DNA of 64,000 nt from Kribbella soli (GTDB taxonomy: Bacteria > Actinomycetota > Actinomycetes > Propionibacteriales > Kribbellaceae), in the NCBI RefSeq assembly GCF_004331345.1, contig NZ_SJJZ01000002.1:1240001-1304000 (forward strand), read 5' to 3'. A model generated the notes under the pieces. That model saw nothing but the letters and a program-made list of their open reading frames with translations. It did no database searches and was not told the origin of the DNA. This document shows positions 36,167 through 43,638 of the stretch, piece after piece (the first letter of the stretch is position 1; each line of letters opens with the position of its first letter). Made by a program: the position numbers and the translations under genes.

Positions 36167-36745
36167 CTACCAGTTCAACCAACTGCCCGTGAGGATGTTG
36201 AGTGTCAGACTCTCGATGAAGACCACAGTCTCCTCGCGCCCTGGGGTGTAACCCGTCGGATGCCCGCATCTGTTACGCAGATTCAACCGCTCCGCAAGTA
36301 CTTGCCGAGCATTTCGGTTGAACATGCCGGCGTCCTCGCCCAGCTGCAAGAACTCTGACTCGCTCAAGTAGAGGAGATCGTCGACTTTCTTGACCTCACG
36401 GTACTTCCTGGAGGTGCCGTACCGTGCCCGGTTGGCAGCCTCTACAGCCTGGACACCGCCACCCCGCCGTTTTACAACTCCGTACAAGTGTTCGACTGTC
36501 GCTGCCCAGACCATAAGGATTGCCGCTCGGTACAACCCTGCTTCATACGCTGCTACCGCTTCACGCAGGTAGTCAGCGTATTCGACCGGCGCCGTAGCCC
36601 GCGCATCGACCAGCGATTGCAGAGCCTGTGCCGGTGACTCAATCGCTGCGTCAGTGACCGGGATCGGGTGAGCAGCCTGAAACAACGCCAGGCTTGCGAT
36701 CCACCGCGCCTCACCAGGATCAGGCGTCGCGGTCATGGGGGTCAT
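36167..36745 (-). CDS. HEPN-domain protein, putative RNase effector
   Basis: 192 residues, mostly helical. Near residue 158 LNLRNRCGHPTGYTPGR holds an intact RNxxxH (Rx4H) motif, the active-site pattern of HEPN ribonucleases, and the preceding helices (AVAAYEAGLYRAAILMVWAA, TVEHLYGVVKR) fit the four-helix HEPN bundle. Such proteins act as toxins or abortive-infection effectors, although some only bind nucleotides. ATG at 36745 lies 26 bp inside the end of the preceding gene, so the two are translationally coupled; MTATPD at 36736 is the alternative start. Base composition is lower in GC than in neighbouring core genes. It closes a three-gene cassette. Confidence 0.75.
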   Translation of the reverse strand: MTPMTATPDPGEARWIASLALFQAAHPIPVTDAAIESPAQALQSLVDARATAPVEYADYLREAVAAYEAGLYRAAILMVWAATVEHLYGVVKRRGGGVQAVEAANRARYGTSRKYREVKKVDDLLYLSESEFLQLGEDAGMFNRNARQVLAERLNLRNRCGHPTGYTPGREETVVFIESLTLNILTGSWLNW

Positions 36746-37511
36746 TCAGCACGTACTTGCGCATGTTCTTGAATATCTCGGCGACCGTCTCCGCTGTCGC
36801 GTTAGCCGCGATGTGAATCTCGATGTTTACGTGCACCGCAGGGCTGGCAGAGACGTCTATCGAAGGGCGAGGCGGATCAGAAGCCGTCGCCGGCACGGCG
36901 TTCTGCGGCGTTGGTGTTTCTGTGCCCGCTTCCGACTTCGTGTGCTGGGCAGTAGCCGTTCCGGGACTGGTGTTGACGAAGTCCGCGATCGCTGCCGCGT
37001 CTGTCTTCAGATAAGAGTCAGGACTCCCCTTGGTTCCTCGCGTGAACTTGCCCAAACCGGCCTCGCCTGCGATGCGCATAAAGAAGATGACCGCGTCAGT
37101 AAGCGCCGCGCCTTGCGCTCCCTCCAACTGGTCTTGATGCTTATCGTGCCAGTAGTTACCCACCTCCGCCTTGGTCGGATTCGCGACCTTGCTGTGGTGC
37201 ATCCATTCGATGGTCTCGGCATAAAGTGAAACGGAACGAATCGCTTTGCGCATGATCGCTGCGCGCTGCGCCGCGTCGCCAGTCGCAAACGACCTTCCAT
37301 CCTCTGTCAGACGGACGTTGACGCCATCACGATCGAGGAGGCCGATGCGCCGGGTGGCTTCCAGCTTCCGGTTATCGACCAGCTTGTTATCGATCGCCTT
37401 CTTAGCTTTGTCGAGCGGCACCCACCCCACCTGCCCCTTGAGGTAGGTGGCGAGCCCGTCGATATCCTCGATCACGGTCTTCAGTGGCAGCACTTGATGT
37501 CTCCGTTTCAT
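36720..37511 (-). CDS. Winged-helix-like protein of the HEPN cassette (second gene)
   Basis: About 263 residues from ATG 37511; GTG at 37550 is possible and neither has a strong ribosome site. The N-terminal half looks like tandem helix-turn-helix folds: ATRRIGLLDRDGVNVRLTED with GRSFATGDAAQR, then NPTKAEVGNYWHDKH and FFMRIAGEAGLGKF. A Thr/Pro/Ala linker leads to the C-terminal segment VHVNIEIHIAANATAETVAE, a beta strand and helix pair that I recall from DUF5343-type proteins. Function unknown; a DNA- or ligand-sensing partner of the HEPN protein is an inference from the overlap of the genes. Confidence 0.65.
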   Translation of the reverse strand: MKRRHQVLPLKTVIEDIDGLATYLKGQVGWVPLDKAKKAIDNKLVDNRKLEATRRIGLLDRDGVNVRLTEDGRSFATGDAAQRAAIMRKAIRSVSLYAETIEWMHHSKVANPTKAEVGNYWHDKHQDQLEGAQGAALTDAVIFFMRIAGEAGLGKFTRGTKGSPDSYLKTDAAAIADFVNTSPGTATAQHTKSEAGTETPTPQNAVPATASDPPRPSIDVSASPAVHVNIEIHIAANATAETVAEIFKNMRKYVLNDPHDRDA

Positions 37512-37584
37512 GAAGCTCTTGGACGGCGCCCAATCAAGGGAGAGCGACACCTTTTGAAAGGTGCGCCTTCCTGGCTTACCAACA

Positions 37585-38448
37585 TCAATAGCGATCAGGC
37601 TTGTGCGTTGCCTCCCCCGCCGATGAGAGTGTGTCCGCCAACTCCGCGGCCGCAGACACGACTGACGCCAGCAGTTCAAAGGCCGACGCGGGCAGAGGGG
37701 CGCTCGAATGAACCGAGAACACAACTTCTCCAGCATCGGTCGGCCAGACCTGATGGATGACGGCCGGCGGAGAGCCAGCTGCGCTATAGCTGCTCGGAGC
37801 CGGTGATATCCGTTGCGCCGGATCGGCCTGCGCGACGGACTCGACGAGGTTCTCATCCAGAGTCCGCGCGGGTTCCATAGCCTGCTGCCCAATCTCCACG
37901 GACGCCATGAATGTCACCGCGCCATCTCCGTCTTCCTTGAGCAAGCCCGCAGCAGCGCCGCTCTGCACGAAGGACGCGACGAAGCGGTCACGCGCCTTCG
38001 CTGAGACGCCGAACTCGAACAGGGCACGCTTTCCAAGCTGGTCGAGCTTTATCGGCACACCCTTCGCGCTGTCGTCGTACACGCGCTGGAAGATCGCGCA
38101 GCTCCGAAACGCCTTTCGTAGAAGTTCCTGATCCTCTGTCGGCCTGTCCGCGAGGGCGATCTCCTGACCGAGCGGCGTCAGGCTCGCGCGCCCGCCCTTC
38201 GAGTCGACCATCGCCCAGTCCTTGAACGACGCCATCTTGGATCGGAACGGACCACTCTTATCCGTGGTGTGACCGCAGTACGTCGCGAAGGCGGGGAGGG
38301 AGAAGTCCTTGCCGTGCTGACCGGCGGCATGAATGATCCGCACCGCCTCGGTCAGGGCCAGCGACGGGAAACTCACCGAGCGCCGCTCCCGGTCATCGCT
38401 GTCCTCGCGGTTCGCACTCAGCGACGGGAGATCCACTGACCGACTCAT
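37585..38448 (-). CDS. Winged-helix-like protein of the HEPN cassette (first gene)
   Basis: 287 residues from ATG 38448, with GGAG 7 nt upstream. After a charged start, SFPSLALTEAVRIIHAAG and FRSKMASFKDWAMVDSKGGR with ASLTPLGQEIALA form a winged-helix pattern, then LLRKAFRSCAIFQRVYDDSA and LDQLGKRALFEFGVSAKA, a second helical unit. Its C-terminus VVFSVHSSAPLPASAFELLA parallels the strand-helix end of the next gene, so the two share the same overall architecture. I do not recognise a named family with certainty. It is the promoter-proximal gene of the cassette; 73 bp separate it from the second gene. Confidence 0.65.
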   Translation of the reverse strand: MSRSVDLPSLSANREDSDDRERRSVSFPSLALTEAVRIIHAAGQHGKDFSLPAFATYCGHTTDKSGPFRSKMASFKDWAMVDSKGGRASLTPLGQEIALADRPTEDQELLRKAFRSCAIFQRVYDDSAKGVPIKLDQLGKRALFEFGVSAKARDRFVASFVQSGAAAGLLKEDGDGAVTFMASVEIGQQAMEPARTLDENLVESVAQADPAQRISPAPSSYSAAGSPPAVIHQVWPTDAGEVVFSVHSSAPLPASAFELLASVVSAAAELADTLSSAGEATHKPDRY

Positions 38449-38790
38449 TCCTGCGCTCCTCTACTCAATGAACTCCACCGTAACCCCCAACCTCGAATCT
38501 TGGCAATAGCACTCAGGATTACAGTTTTTGCCTGATCCATGCCATCCCCCAACTCTCTGCAGTACTTGGTCGATCATTCTTGCAGGTCAGAGACATCTGA
38601 AACTGGTCTCATTTCGGGTCCTAGATGGCAATTTGTCAGTTCAACTGAACTCTTCAGAGTCCTAGCGACTGCTGGACAGCTACCTGAGGCATGTCTAGAG
38701 CATCTCAGAGACCTCAGCTGCGCACCTGATGAACTGCAGATGACAGCATAAAACTCACCATACGGCTTCTGTCTTCGATAGACAGGACAT
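38449..38790. other. AT-richer intergenic DNA upstream of the HEPN cassette
   Basis: Local GC is near 47% at 38581-38640, against roughly 70% in flanking core genes. It contains AGTTCA-AC-TGAACT at 38638-38651, a possible operator, and a small hairpin CTGTCT/AGACAG at 38769-38785. A 70-codon frame on the plus strand (38539-38751) has no ribosome site and mixed codon use; I cannot support it as a gene. Confidence 0.5.
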
Positions 38791-38831
38791 GAACGGATCG
38801 AGCCACGCACGGAGCAGCCCATCAACACGGA
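38791..38831. repeat. 41-bp direct repeat, copy 1
   Basis: Starts GAACGGATCGAGCCACGCAC and ends ATCAACACGGA. It matches 39023-39063 at 39 of 41 positions. Start-to-start distance is 232 bp. Confidence 0.8.
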
Positions 38832-39022
38832 TCCCGGCCCAATAATCGGAGGCCGTCAGCGTGCGGTCACCGCAGACCATGATGCGCCGAGCCTCGATGA
38901 GGCTGGTACGGAACGAATTGAACTCGAGACTTCTCCGCTCTGCCCATCTGATCGCAAGGTGAGCCTCGCGGGATCAGCCTGGGTACTCCTGAGGCTCTCA
39001 ACCAAGTCGAAGGACGGGTCAC
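38832..39022. other. Spacer between the 41-bp direct repeats
   Basis: About 190 bp with no gene. It contains a small stem AGCCTC-GAT-GAGGCT and short G/C-poor runs. It could be the remains of a transposed or duplicated unit bounded by the repeats. Confidence 0.4.
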
Positions 39023-39063
39023 GAACGGACCGAGCCAGGCACGGAGCAGCCCATCAACACGGA
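39023..39063. repeat. 41-bp direct repeat, copy 2
   Basis: Starts GAACGGACCGAGCCAGGCAC and ends ATCAACACGGA; two mismatches to 38791-38831. A GC hairpin (CCCCGG/CCGGGG inside GGAG/CTCC) follows directly at 39061-39091. Confidence 0.8.
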
Positions 39064-39616
39064 GGCTCCCCGGCATGCCCGGGGGTGCTCCGCTGCCCTC
39101 AGGGTGTGATCCCGCAGGTCGATCAGTCCCTCGAAGCGGTACGCGCTTCCGTGACTCGTAGTCTGGTGCGGCGCTGGTTGCGCCGGCGATCTGGTTCTCC
39201 CTGGGGGTAGGGAGGGGATGACGACGAGGCGGTGTCAGTGAACGATCCCAACTGTGTTCCCGACATAGTCCGGGAGCCTGACGTGGACGGCATCGGTCTG
39301 ATCGAACACCAGGTACAGCGTCGCTTCATCCGGCTCCAGCATCGTCGGACACACGGCCACCGATGGGATATCTGGCGGGCGCGACACCGGCGGCCGGACA
39401 CCAGGGCCGATCTGCCCGATGCACCCCGCCCTCCCAGCACGCCAACCCTCAGCTCCCGCGCTCCTGGTCCAAGACTTCGCTGCAACCCGTCCGGTCTGCG
39501 TGGCGCTGTCAGTGGTCGAGCACTGGCTCGTCGGTGAATACGCGGGTTAGGCGGGCTCGGTCTGGGCCTGTGGACAACTTTCCGCAGGAATCGCCGAATT
39601 CAGCGATGCTGTGCGG
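39064..39616. other. Intergenic DNA before the AbiEi/DUF559-like gene
   Basis: About 550 bp without a firmly supported gene. The hairpin at 39061-39091 opens it and a possible small coding remnant lies at 39235-39387 on the minus strand. The plus-strand end supplies the leader of the gene at 39617. Confidence 0.45.
39235..39387 (-). CDS. Possible small protein or gene remnant, 50 residues
   Basis: From GTG 39387 the frame reads a plausible globular C-terminus: PTMLEPDEATLYLVFDQTD and AVHVRLPDYVGNTVGIVH before TGA. There is no clear ribosome site and the frame stays open upstream without a start, so it may be the 3' end of a decayed gene rather than a working one. Confidence 0.25.
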   Translation of the reverse strand: MSRPPDIPSVAVCPTMLEPDEATLYLVFDQTDAVHVRLPDYVGNTVGIVH

Positions 39617-40474
39617 ATGTTTCCTGCTGACCTGCCGCTGTACTTCTGCGGCATCCCGTTTCGCGCGCATCAGGTCGGGCGCAAGCTCCAGTGGCTACTC
39701 GAACGGGGTGAGATCAAGCAGTTGATCGGCGGCGTGTACGTCGACGTGCGGGTGCCGGAGACCATCTCGCTGAGGGCCGACGCGCTGCATCTCGTCGTAC
39801 CGCCTGGGGCGACGGTGTGCGGTCGGGCGGCCGCCTGGTTGCACGGCATCGACTCCACCGCGCTTGCCCCGGAGCCCTTTCGTCCCGAATGGACGTTCGC
39901 CGAGCGCCCGTCCGCGGAGATCCAAGGGCTGAGGGTCACCACGCCGGCTGCTACGGCGATCGAGCTGGCCACACACCTTCCACGACCCTTCGCGTTGTCG
40001 GCCGTGGACGGGCTGCTCCACGCCGGCATGCCGATGACCGACCTCATGACCGCAGCAGCCGCCTACTTCGCGGAACACAGCACCTCACAAGCCGCCCAAC
40101 TCCTGCGGATCGCCGACGGACGTGCTGAGTCACCAGGCGAATCCTGGCTCCGGCTGCGCCTCTTCGACGCCCGCTTCCCCCGCCCCGAACTCCAGGTCCC
40201 CATCGAAGGCAACGGCCGGATGTATCGGTTGGACCTGGGATATCCGAATCTGCCGGTCGACGGCCGGCGGCTCGGCTTGGAGTACGACAGCGACCAATGG
40301 CACTCCTCAACCAAACAACAACTAAAAGACGAAACGCGCCGCACCGAACTGGACGCCCTCGGCTGGCACATCATCTCCATACGCCGAACAGACCTCTGGG
40401 GCTCCTACCCAGCCCGAGAGCTGGCGGTAGGCGGCTTCCTATGCCAGGAACCGCGCTTGCCGCGGCGGTGGTGA
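39617..40474 (+). CDS. AbiEi-like winged helix plus DUF559/Vsr-type nuclease-fold protein
   Basis: About 285 residues (GTG at 39611 is an alternative start). The N-terminal part (FRAHQVGRKLQWLLERGEIK, QLIGGVYVDVRV) is a winged helix like the AbiEi antitoxin domain common in actinobacterial proteins of this size, followed by LHLVVPPGATVCGRAAAWLH. The C-terminal part is a restriction-endonuclease-like DUF559 fold: GESWLRLRLFDA, then YRLDLGYP with Asp, GLEYDSDQWH with Glu/Asp and LDALGWHIISIRRTD. Nuclease activity is not shown for this group. The gene is near the HEPN cassette and may be part of the same accessory region. Confidence 0.75.
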   Translation: MFPADLPLYFCGIPFRAHQVGRKLQWLLERGEIKQLIGGVYVDVRVPETISLRADALHLVVPPGATVCGRAAAWLHGIDSTALAPEPFRPEWTFAERPSAEIQGLRVTTPAATAIELATHLPRPFALSAVDGLLHAGMPMTDLMTAAAAYFAEHSTSQAAQLLRIADGRAESPGESWLRLRLFDARFPRPELQVPIEGNGRMYRLDLGYPNLPVDGRRLGLEYDSDQWHSSTKQQLKDETRRTELDALGWHIISIRRTDLWGSYPARELAVGGFLCQEPRLPRRW

Positions 40475-40479
40475 TTGGC

Positions 40480-41352
40480 ATGAACTGGCGACCGGCAACT
40501 GCAGAGGACGCGGTCCTGCTGGCTGAGCTGGCTAGTCGGACGTCTGACTCGGAGTTCAGCGCGGAGCAGGTGTTGGCCTTCCTCGACTCCTGGTATGTCG
40601 AGATTGCTGACCACGGGCTTGCCACCGAAGCCGCAGTAGCTGTTCTTCCGCCTGCGAAGGGCCGGAGCAGAGGGTACGGCGCCTGGTGGACCCGCCGCGA
40701 CGCGGACTCCGACCGGTTCGGCACGATCGGCGGTCGCGTCGTACAACTGGCCGAATCGACGCCCGGCCTGCGCGTGCTGCAGATCTCCGTACCTGCCGAG
40801 CGCACCATCGACGCGGATCAGCTCCGCGCTCTCCGGTTCGAGCCCGCCTACCCGCTGTGGACCATGGTCCACGACAACAAGACCTGGCCGGACCGGCAGC
40901 TGGACCTACCGGTGCCTCTGCGTTTCGCCCGTTGGCTCGACGTCACGCCCGACGAGTTTCAGGCAGCCTATGAACACGCCTACATCGATCAGCGCCCTGT
41001 CGAGCCACATACCCCCGAAACGTGGGATCTCCTGGCCGGCAGCGACAACTTCGCGACCGATCTCGCCACCTTGGCAGTAACCCCCGACGGCCAAGTCGCG
41101 GGATTCGTTCTCGGCTTCCACCAGAGCGCTGGCGGAATCGAGCTAGGGCCGATCGGCACCCTCCCGTCGTGGCGTCGGCGCGGCGTCTGCTCTGCGCTGT
41201 TGTCAGCGGTGTTGCTGCGCTGTCGAGAGTCCCGATCACACCCGATCAGCCTCACGGTCGACGGCGAGAGTCCTACCCGGGCCGAGCACCTCTATCTGCG
41301 ACACGGTTTCCAGGTGACCCAGCGCCTCGTCACGTACCAAGTCCAGTTGTAG
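40480..41352 (+). CDS. Two-domain GNAT N-acetyltransferase
   Basis: About 290 residues from ATG 40480, 5 bp after the previous stop. The N-terminal half (NWRPATAEDAVLLAELASRT, GYGAWWTRRDADSDRFG) is a degenerate GNAT-like domain. The C-terminal half has VAGFVLGFHQSAGGIELGPI and TLPSWRRRGVCSALLSAVLL, the acetyl-CoA loop RRRGVCSAL, and RAEHLYLRHGFQVTQR. This resembles mycothiol-synthase-type tandem GNAT proteins, but the substrate cannot be named. Confidence 0.78.
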   Translation: MNWRPATAEDAVLLAELASRTSDSEFSAEQVLAFLDSWYVEIADHGLATEAAVAVLPPAKGRSRGYGAWWTRRDADSDRFGTIGGRVVQLAESTPGLRVLQISVPAERTIDADQLRALRFEPAYPLWTMVHDNKTWPDRQLDLPVPLRFARWLDVTPDEFQAAYEHAYIDQRPVEPHTPETWDLLAGSDNFATDLATLAVTPDGQVAGFVLGFHQSAGGIELGPIGTLPSWRRRGVCSALLSAVLLRCRESRSHPISLTVDGESPTRAEHLYLRHGFQVTQRLVTYQVQL

Positions 41353-41355
41353 GTA

Positions 41356-41925
41356 TCAGGCGACCGTCCAGGCGGTTTGGGTTGCCCAGCGTTTGGCGGC
41401 GGTCATGAGGAGGTTGGTGGCGGGGGCTTTGATTTGGCCGTAGTCGGCCAGGTCGGGGACTGACTGGGCCAGGCGTTGTTTGAAGGCGCCCCAGGCCTGG
41501 CGGGCGTCTCGGTCGGCGCGGAGGTAGTCGCGGAACAGGAGGGCGTAGCGCGTGTTCGGGCCGGTGGTGACGCGGACGTGGACGTTGGTGGCGCGTTCTC
41601 CGACGGGTGGGGCGAAGACGAGTTTCTCGCACGGCTGTCCGTACGACGTCTCGGTGCGATTCCACGGTTCGGGGCGGCAGCGGAAACCGGCGGACTCCAA
41701 GAGGATGACCAGGTCCGGGGCGAGAGCGGGTACGCGGATCTGGGCGTCGATACAGTTCTTCGCAGCGAGACCGGGGACCGACGTGGAGCCGATGTGGTCG
41801 ATCGCGACGGCCCGATCGCCTACCGCGGCACGCAATCGGCCGGCGAGATGCTTGAACTCGGACGGCCAGTCCGGGTCGTAGTCGACGACAGCTACCGCGG
41901 GACCGAGCTCATCCGGGAATGGCAT
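41356..41925 (-). CDS. GrpB family protein (nucleotidyltransferase fold)
   Basis: 189 residues from ATG 41925, with GGGAG 9 nt upstream. VAVVDYDPDWPSEFKHLAGR and IDHIGSTSVPGLAAKNCIDA are the GrpB signature, in which GSTSVPG is the nucleotidyltransferase-like loop. ERATNVHVRV and YALLFRDYLRADRDAR complete the family pattern. The biochemical role is unknown. It converges on the GNAT gene with only 3 bp between stops. Confidence 0.85.
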   Translation of the reverse strand: MPFPDELGPAVAVVDYDPDWPSEFKHLAGRLRAAVGDRAVAIDHIGSTSVPGLAAKNCIDAQIRVPALAPDLVILLESAGFRCRPEPWNRTETSYGQPCEKLVFAPPVGERATNVHVRVTTGPNTRYALLFRDYLRADRDARQAWGAFKQRLAQSVPDLADYGQIKAPATNLLMTAAKRWATQTAWTVA

Positions 41926-42101
41926 TCGCCCATGCTCCCAACCACCCGGTCCGCCGCACCAATGGATTAGTACGGCGAACCGGGCGGAACGGACCCCGCA
42001 CGCCCCGGCGGGGACATGGCGCCCGGGTGGCAACCAGTCCGGTACGGCGGGATCATCCCCGGCGCCGACGACCGACGGCCGGAGGGGCCATTCGTTGCTG
42101 C

Positions 42102-42869
42102 TCAGTCGTTGTAGCGGACCTTGTAGCGGCGAGCGAGCACCAGAAGTGCCAGCACGAGCAGGCCACCGGAAGCCGTGATCAGCAGGAGGTGGGAGTTGGC
42201 AGGCGCGACCTCAGCGGCGGCCGTAGCCGAGCTGCTGGGGCCGTAGCCGCCGGCCATGCCGACGTCGTTGTACTGCGTGCCAGGGAGTTTGTCGGAGTAC
42301 CGGTCGAAGACGAGGTCCTGGTAGGCGGTGACGGTGATCGGTCGGGCGCCGATCGACTTGACGGCCGACTGGTTGAGCGGTCGCACCTGCGTGCCGGACA
42401 GGGCGTACCAGGCACCGACCTGAGGCTCGGTGAAGACAACTGCTCCCGCAGCAGCCGACACCATCCGCGCCTCGGTGTTACCGGAGGCCACGTTGACGGC
42501 ATGCCAAGCGCCCTTCGCGTCCGGGGTGGTGAAGACGGTCAAGGTCCGGCCGCCTTGCGCTGCAGTGGTTGCGGCGTACCAGAAGGTCGCGACCGGCGCC
42601 GACGCATCACGGACGAACGCAGGGTTGAGCGCGTAGATCGGCTGCGTGTCCTGCGCGACGCTCGCCGCGGCCTTCGCCGTACCTCCGGCCTTGCCCAGCA
42701 GGCTCAGCGCCTCGGACGAACGCGCGGCATTCGTTGCCTTGGACAACTCCGCCGGTGCGACCGGCTGCGGACCCGCGGCACCGGCCAGACCGGCGGCAGC
42801 GAAGGTGAAACCCAGACCGGCAGCGAGTACGGCGGCGCAGCGCAACAGGACGTTCTTCGGGCGGCGCAT
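42102..42869 (-). CDS. Secreted membrane-anchored partner of the papain-like protease
   Basis: 255 residues. A signal peptide (CAAVLAAGLGFTFAAAGLAGA) and one C-terminal membrane helix (SHLLLITASGGLLVLALLVLA) followed by RRYKVRYND anchor an external domain with weak beta patterns (FWYAATTAAQGGRTLTVF, ITVTAYQDLVFDRYSD). No family recognised. It follows the protease gene with 1 nt between stop and start, so the two products are made together; a substrate, inhibitor or anchor role is inferred from that only. Confidence 0.65.
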   Translation of the reverse strand: MRRPKNVLLRCAAVLAAGLGFTFAAAGLAGAAGPQPVAPAELSKATNAARSSEALSLLGKAGGTAKAAASVAQDTQPIYALNPAFVRDASAPVATFWYAATTAAQGGRTLTVFTTPDAKGAWHAVNVASGNTEARMVSAAAGAVVFTEPQVGAWYALSGTQVRPLNQSAVKSIGARPITVTAYQDLVFDRYSDKLPGTQYNDVGMAGGYGPSSSATAAAEVAPANSHLLLITASGGLLVLALLVLARRYKVRYND

Positions 42870-42870
42870 G

Positions 42871-43458
42871 TCAGGCTCCGATCCGGTACAGGGAATGCGT
42901 CCAGGTGAACTGCGAGTTGGACCGGTACCAGTTGTAGGTCGAGTAGTTGTAGCGCGGGTCGTCCGGCCACGGGTTGTAGTACTCGATGGTCGAGTCGGAC
43001 GCGTCGTACCCGATGATGTCCATCATGTGACCGCCGCCCGAGGTCCAGCCGATCCGCGTCATCACCGGGCGGCCGGCGGCGATCTCGGTGACGAGCGTGC
43101 TGAAGCTGAGCGTGGACGAGACGTAACTGCCGGCGCTGATCCCGATCGCCCGGAAGGCGTTCTGGTCGTTGCCGAGCGTGGCCTGGTTGTTCGGGCAGGT
43201 GCCGTTCATCGAGTAGCCGAAGGCAAGGTTGCAGAACTGGTTCTGCGAGTACGAGCGGCCGTAGAACGCGGCGATGCTGTTGCCGCTCGCGGCCCAGCAC
43301 CAGTTCGACTTCTGCTGGGCCTGGCCGGTGACGTTCAGGTAGTAACTGCTGGGTGCGGCCGCGGCCTGCGGGGCGAGCGGTGCCAGCGTCACCAGACCGA
43401 GGATCGTGGCCAGGAGCAACGACCAGCTACGACGAGGCCGAGAGCGGAGCCTGCGCAT
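42871..43458 (-). CDS. Secreted papain-like cysteine protease (C39/C70-like)
   Basis: 195 residues from ATG 43458, which follows an excellent AAGGAGG. The signal peptide (SLLLATILGLVTLAPLAPQA) is followed by a compact papain-like fold: catalytic Cys in QKSNWCWAASG, His in SGGGHMMDIIGYD and Asn/Asp in YYNPWPDD. There is no propeptide longer than a few residues. Targets are unknown. A membrane-anchored partner gene follows immediately, and an XRE regulator is divergent 180 bp away. Confidence 0.82.
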   Translation of the reverse strand: MRRLRSRPRRSWSLLLATILGLVTLAPLAPQAAAAPSSYYLNVTGQAQQKSNWCWAASGNSIAAFYGRSYSQNQFCNLAFGYSMNGTCPNNQATLGNDQNAFRAIGISAGSYVSSTLSFSTLVTEIAAGRPVMTRIGWTSGGGHMMDIIGYDASDSTIEYYNPWPDDPRYNYSTYNWYRSNSQFTWTHSLYRIGA

Positions 43459-43638
43459 GAGTCCTCCTTCAAGAGGTACTGCGGGGTGGGCGGAGTCCAT
43501 CGTCGGGACGGGACCACGGCGCGGCAAGAACCCGGATCCGGGGTGTGAACGGCAACGGCGCGTGAACGATGCGTGACAAGGCAGTGTCAGCGGGTGCTGT
43601 GAATGTTTACACTGCTGCCCTGAAGGAGCGTGGGCCCC

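Noticed and set aside
38539..38751. 70-codon plus-strand frame divergent from the HEPN cassette
   Set aside because: No ribosome site and mixed codon use. It could be a foreign small gene, but the sequence alone does not support it.
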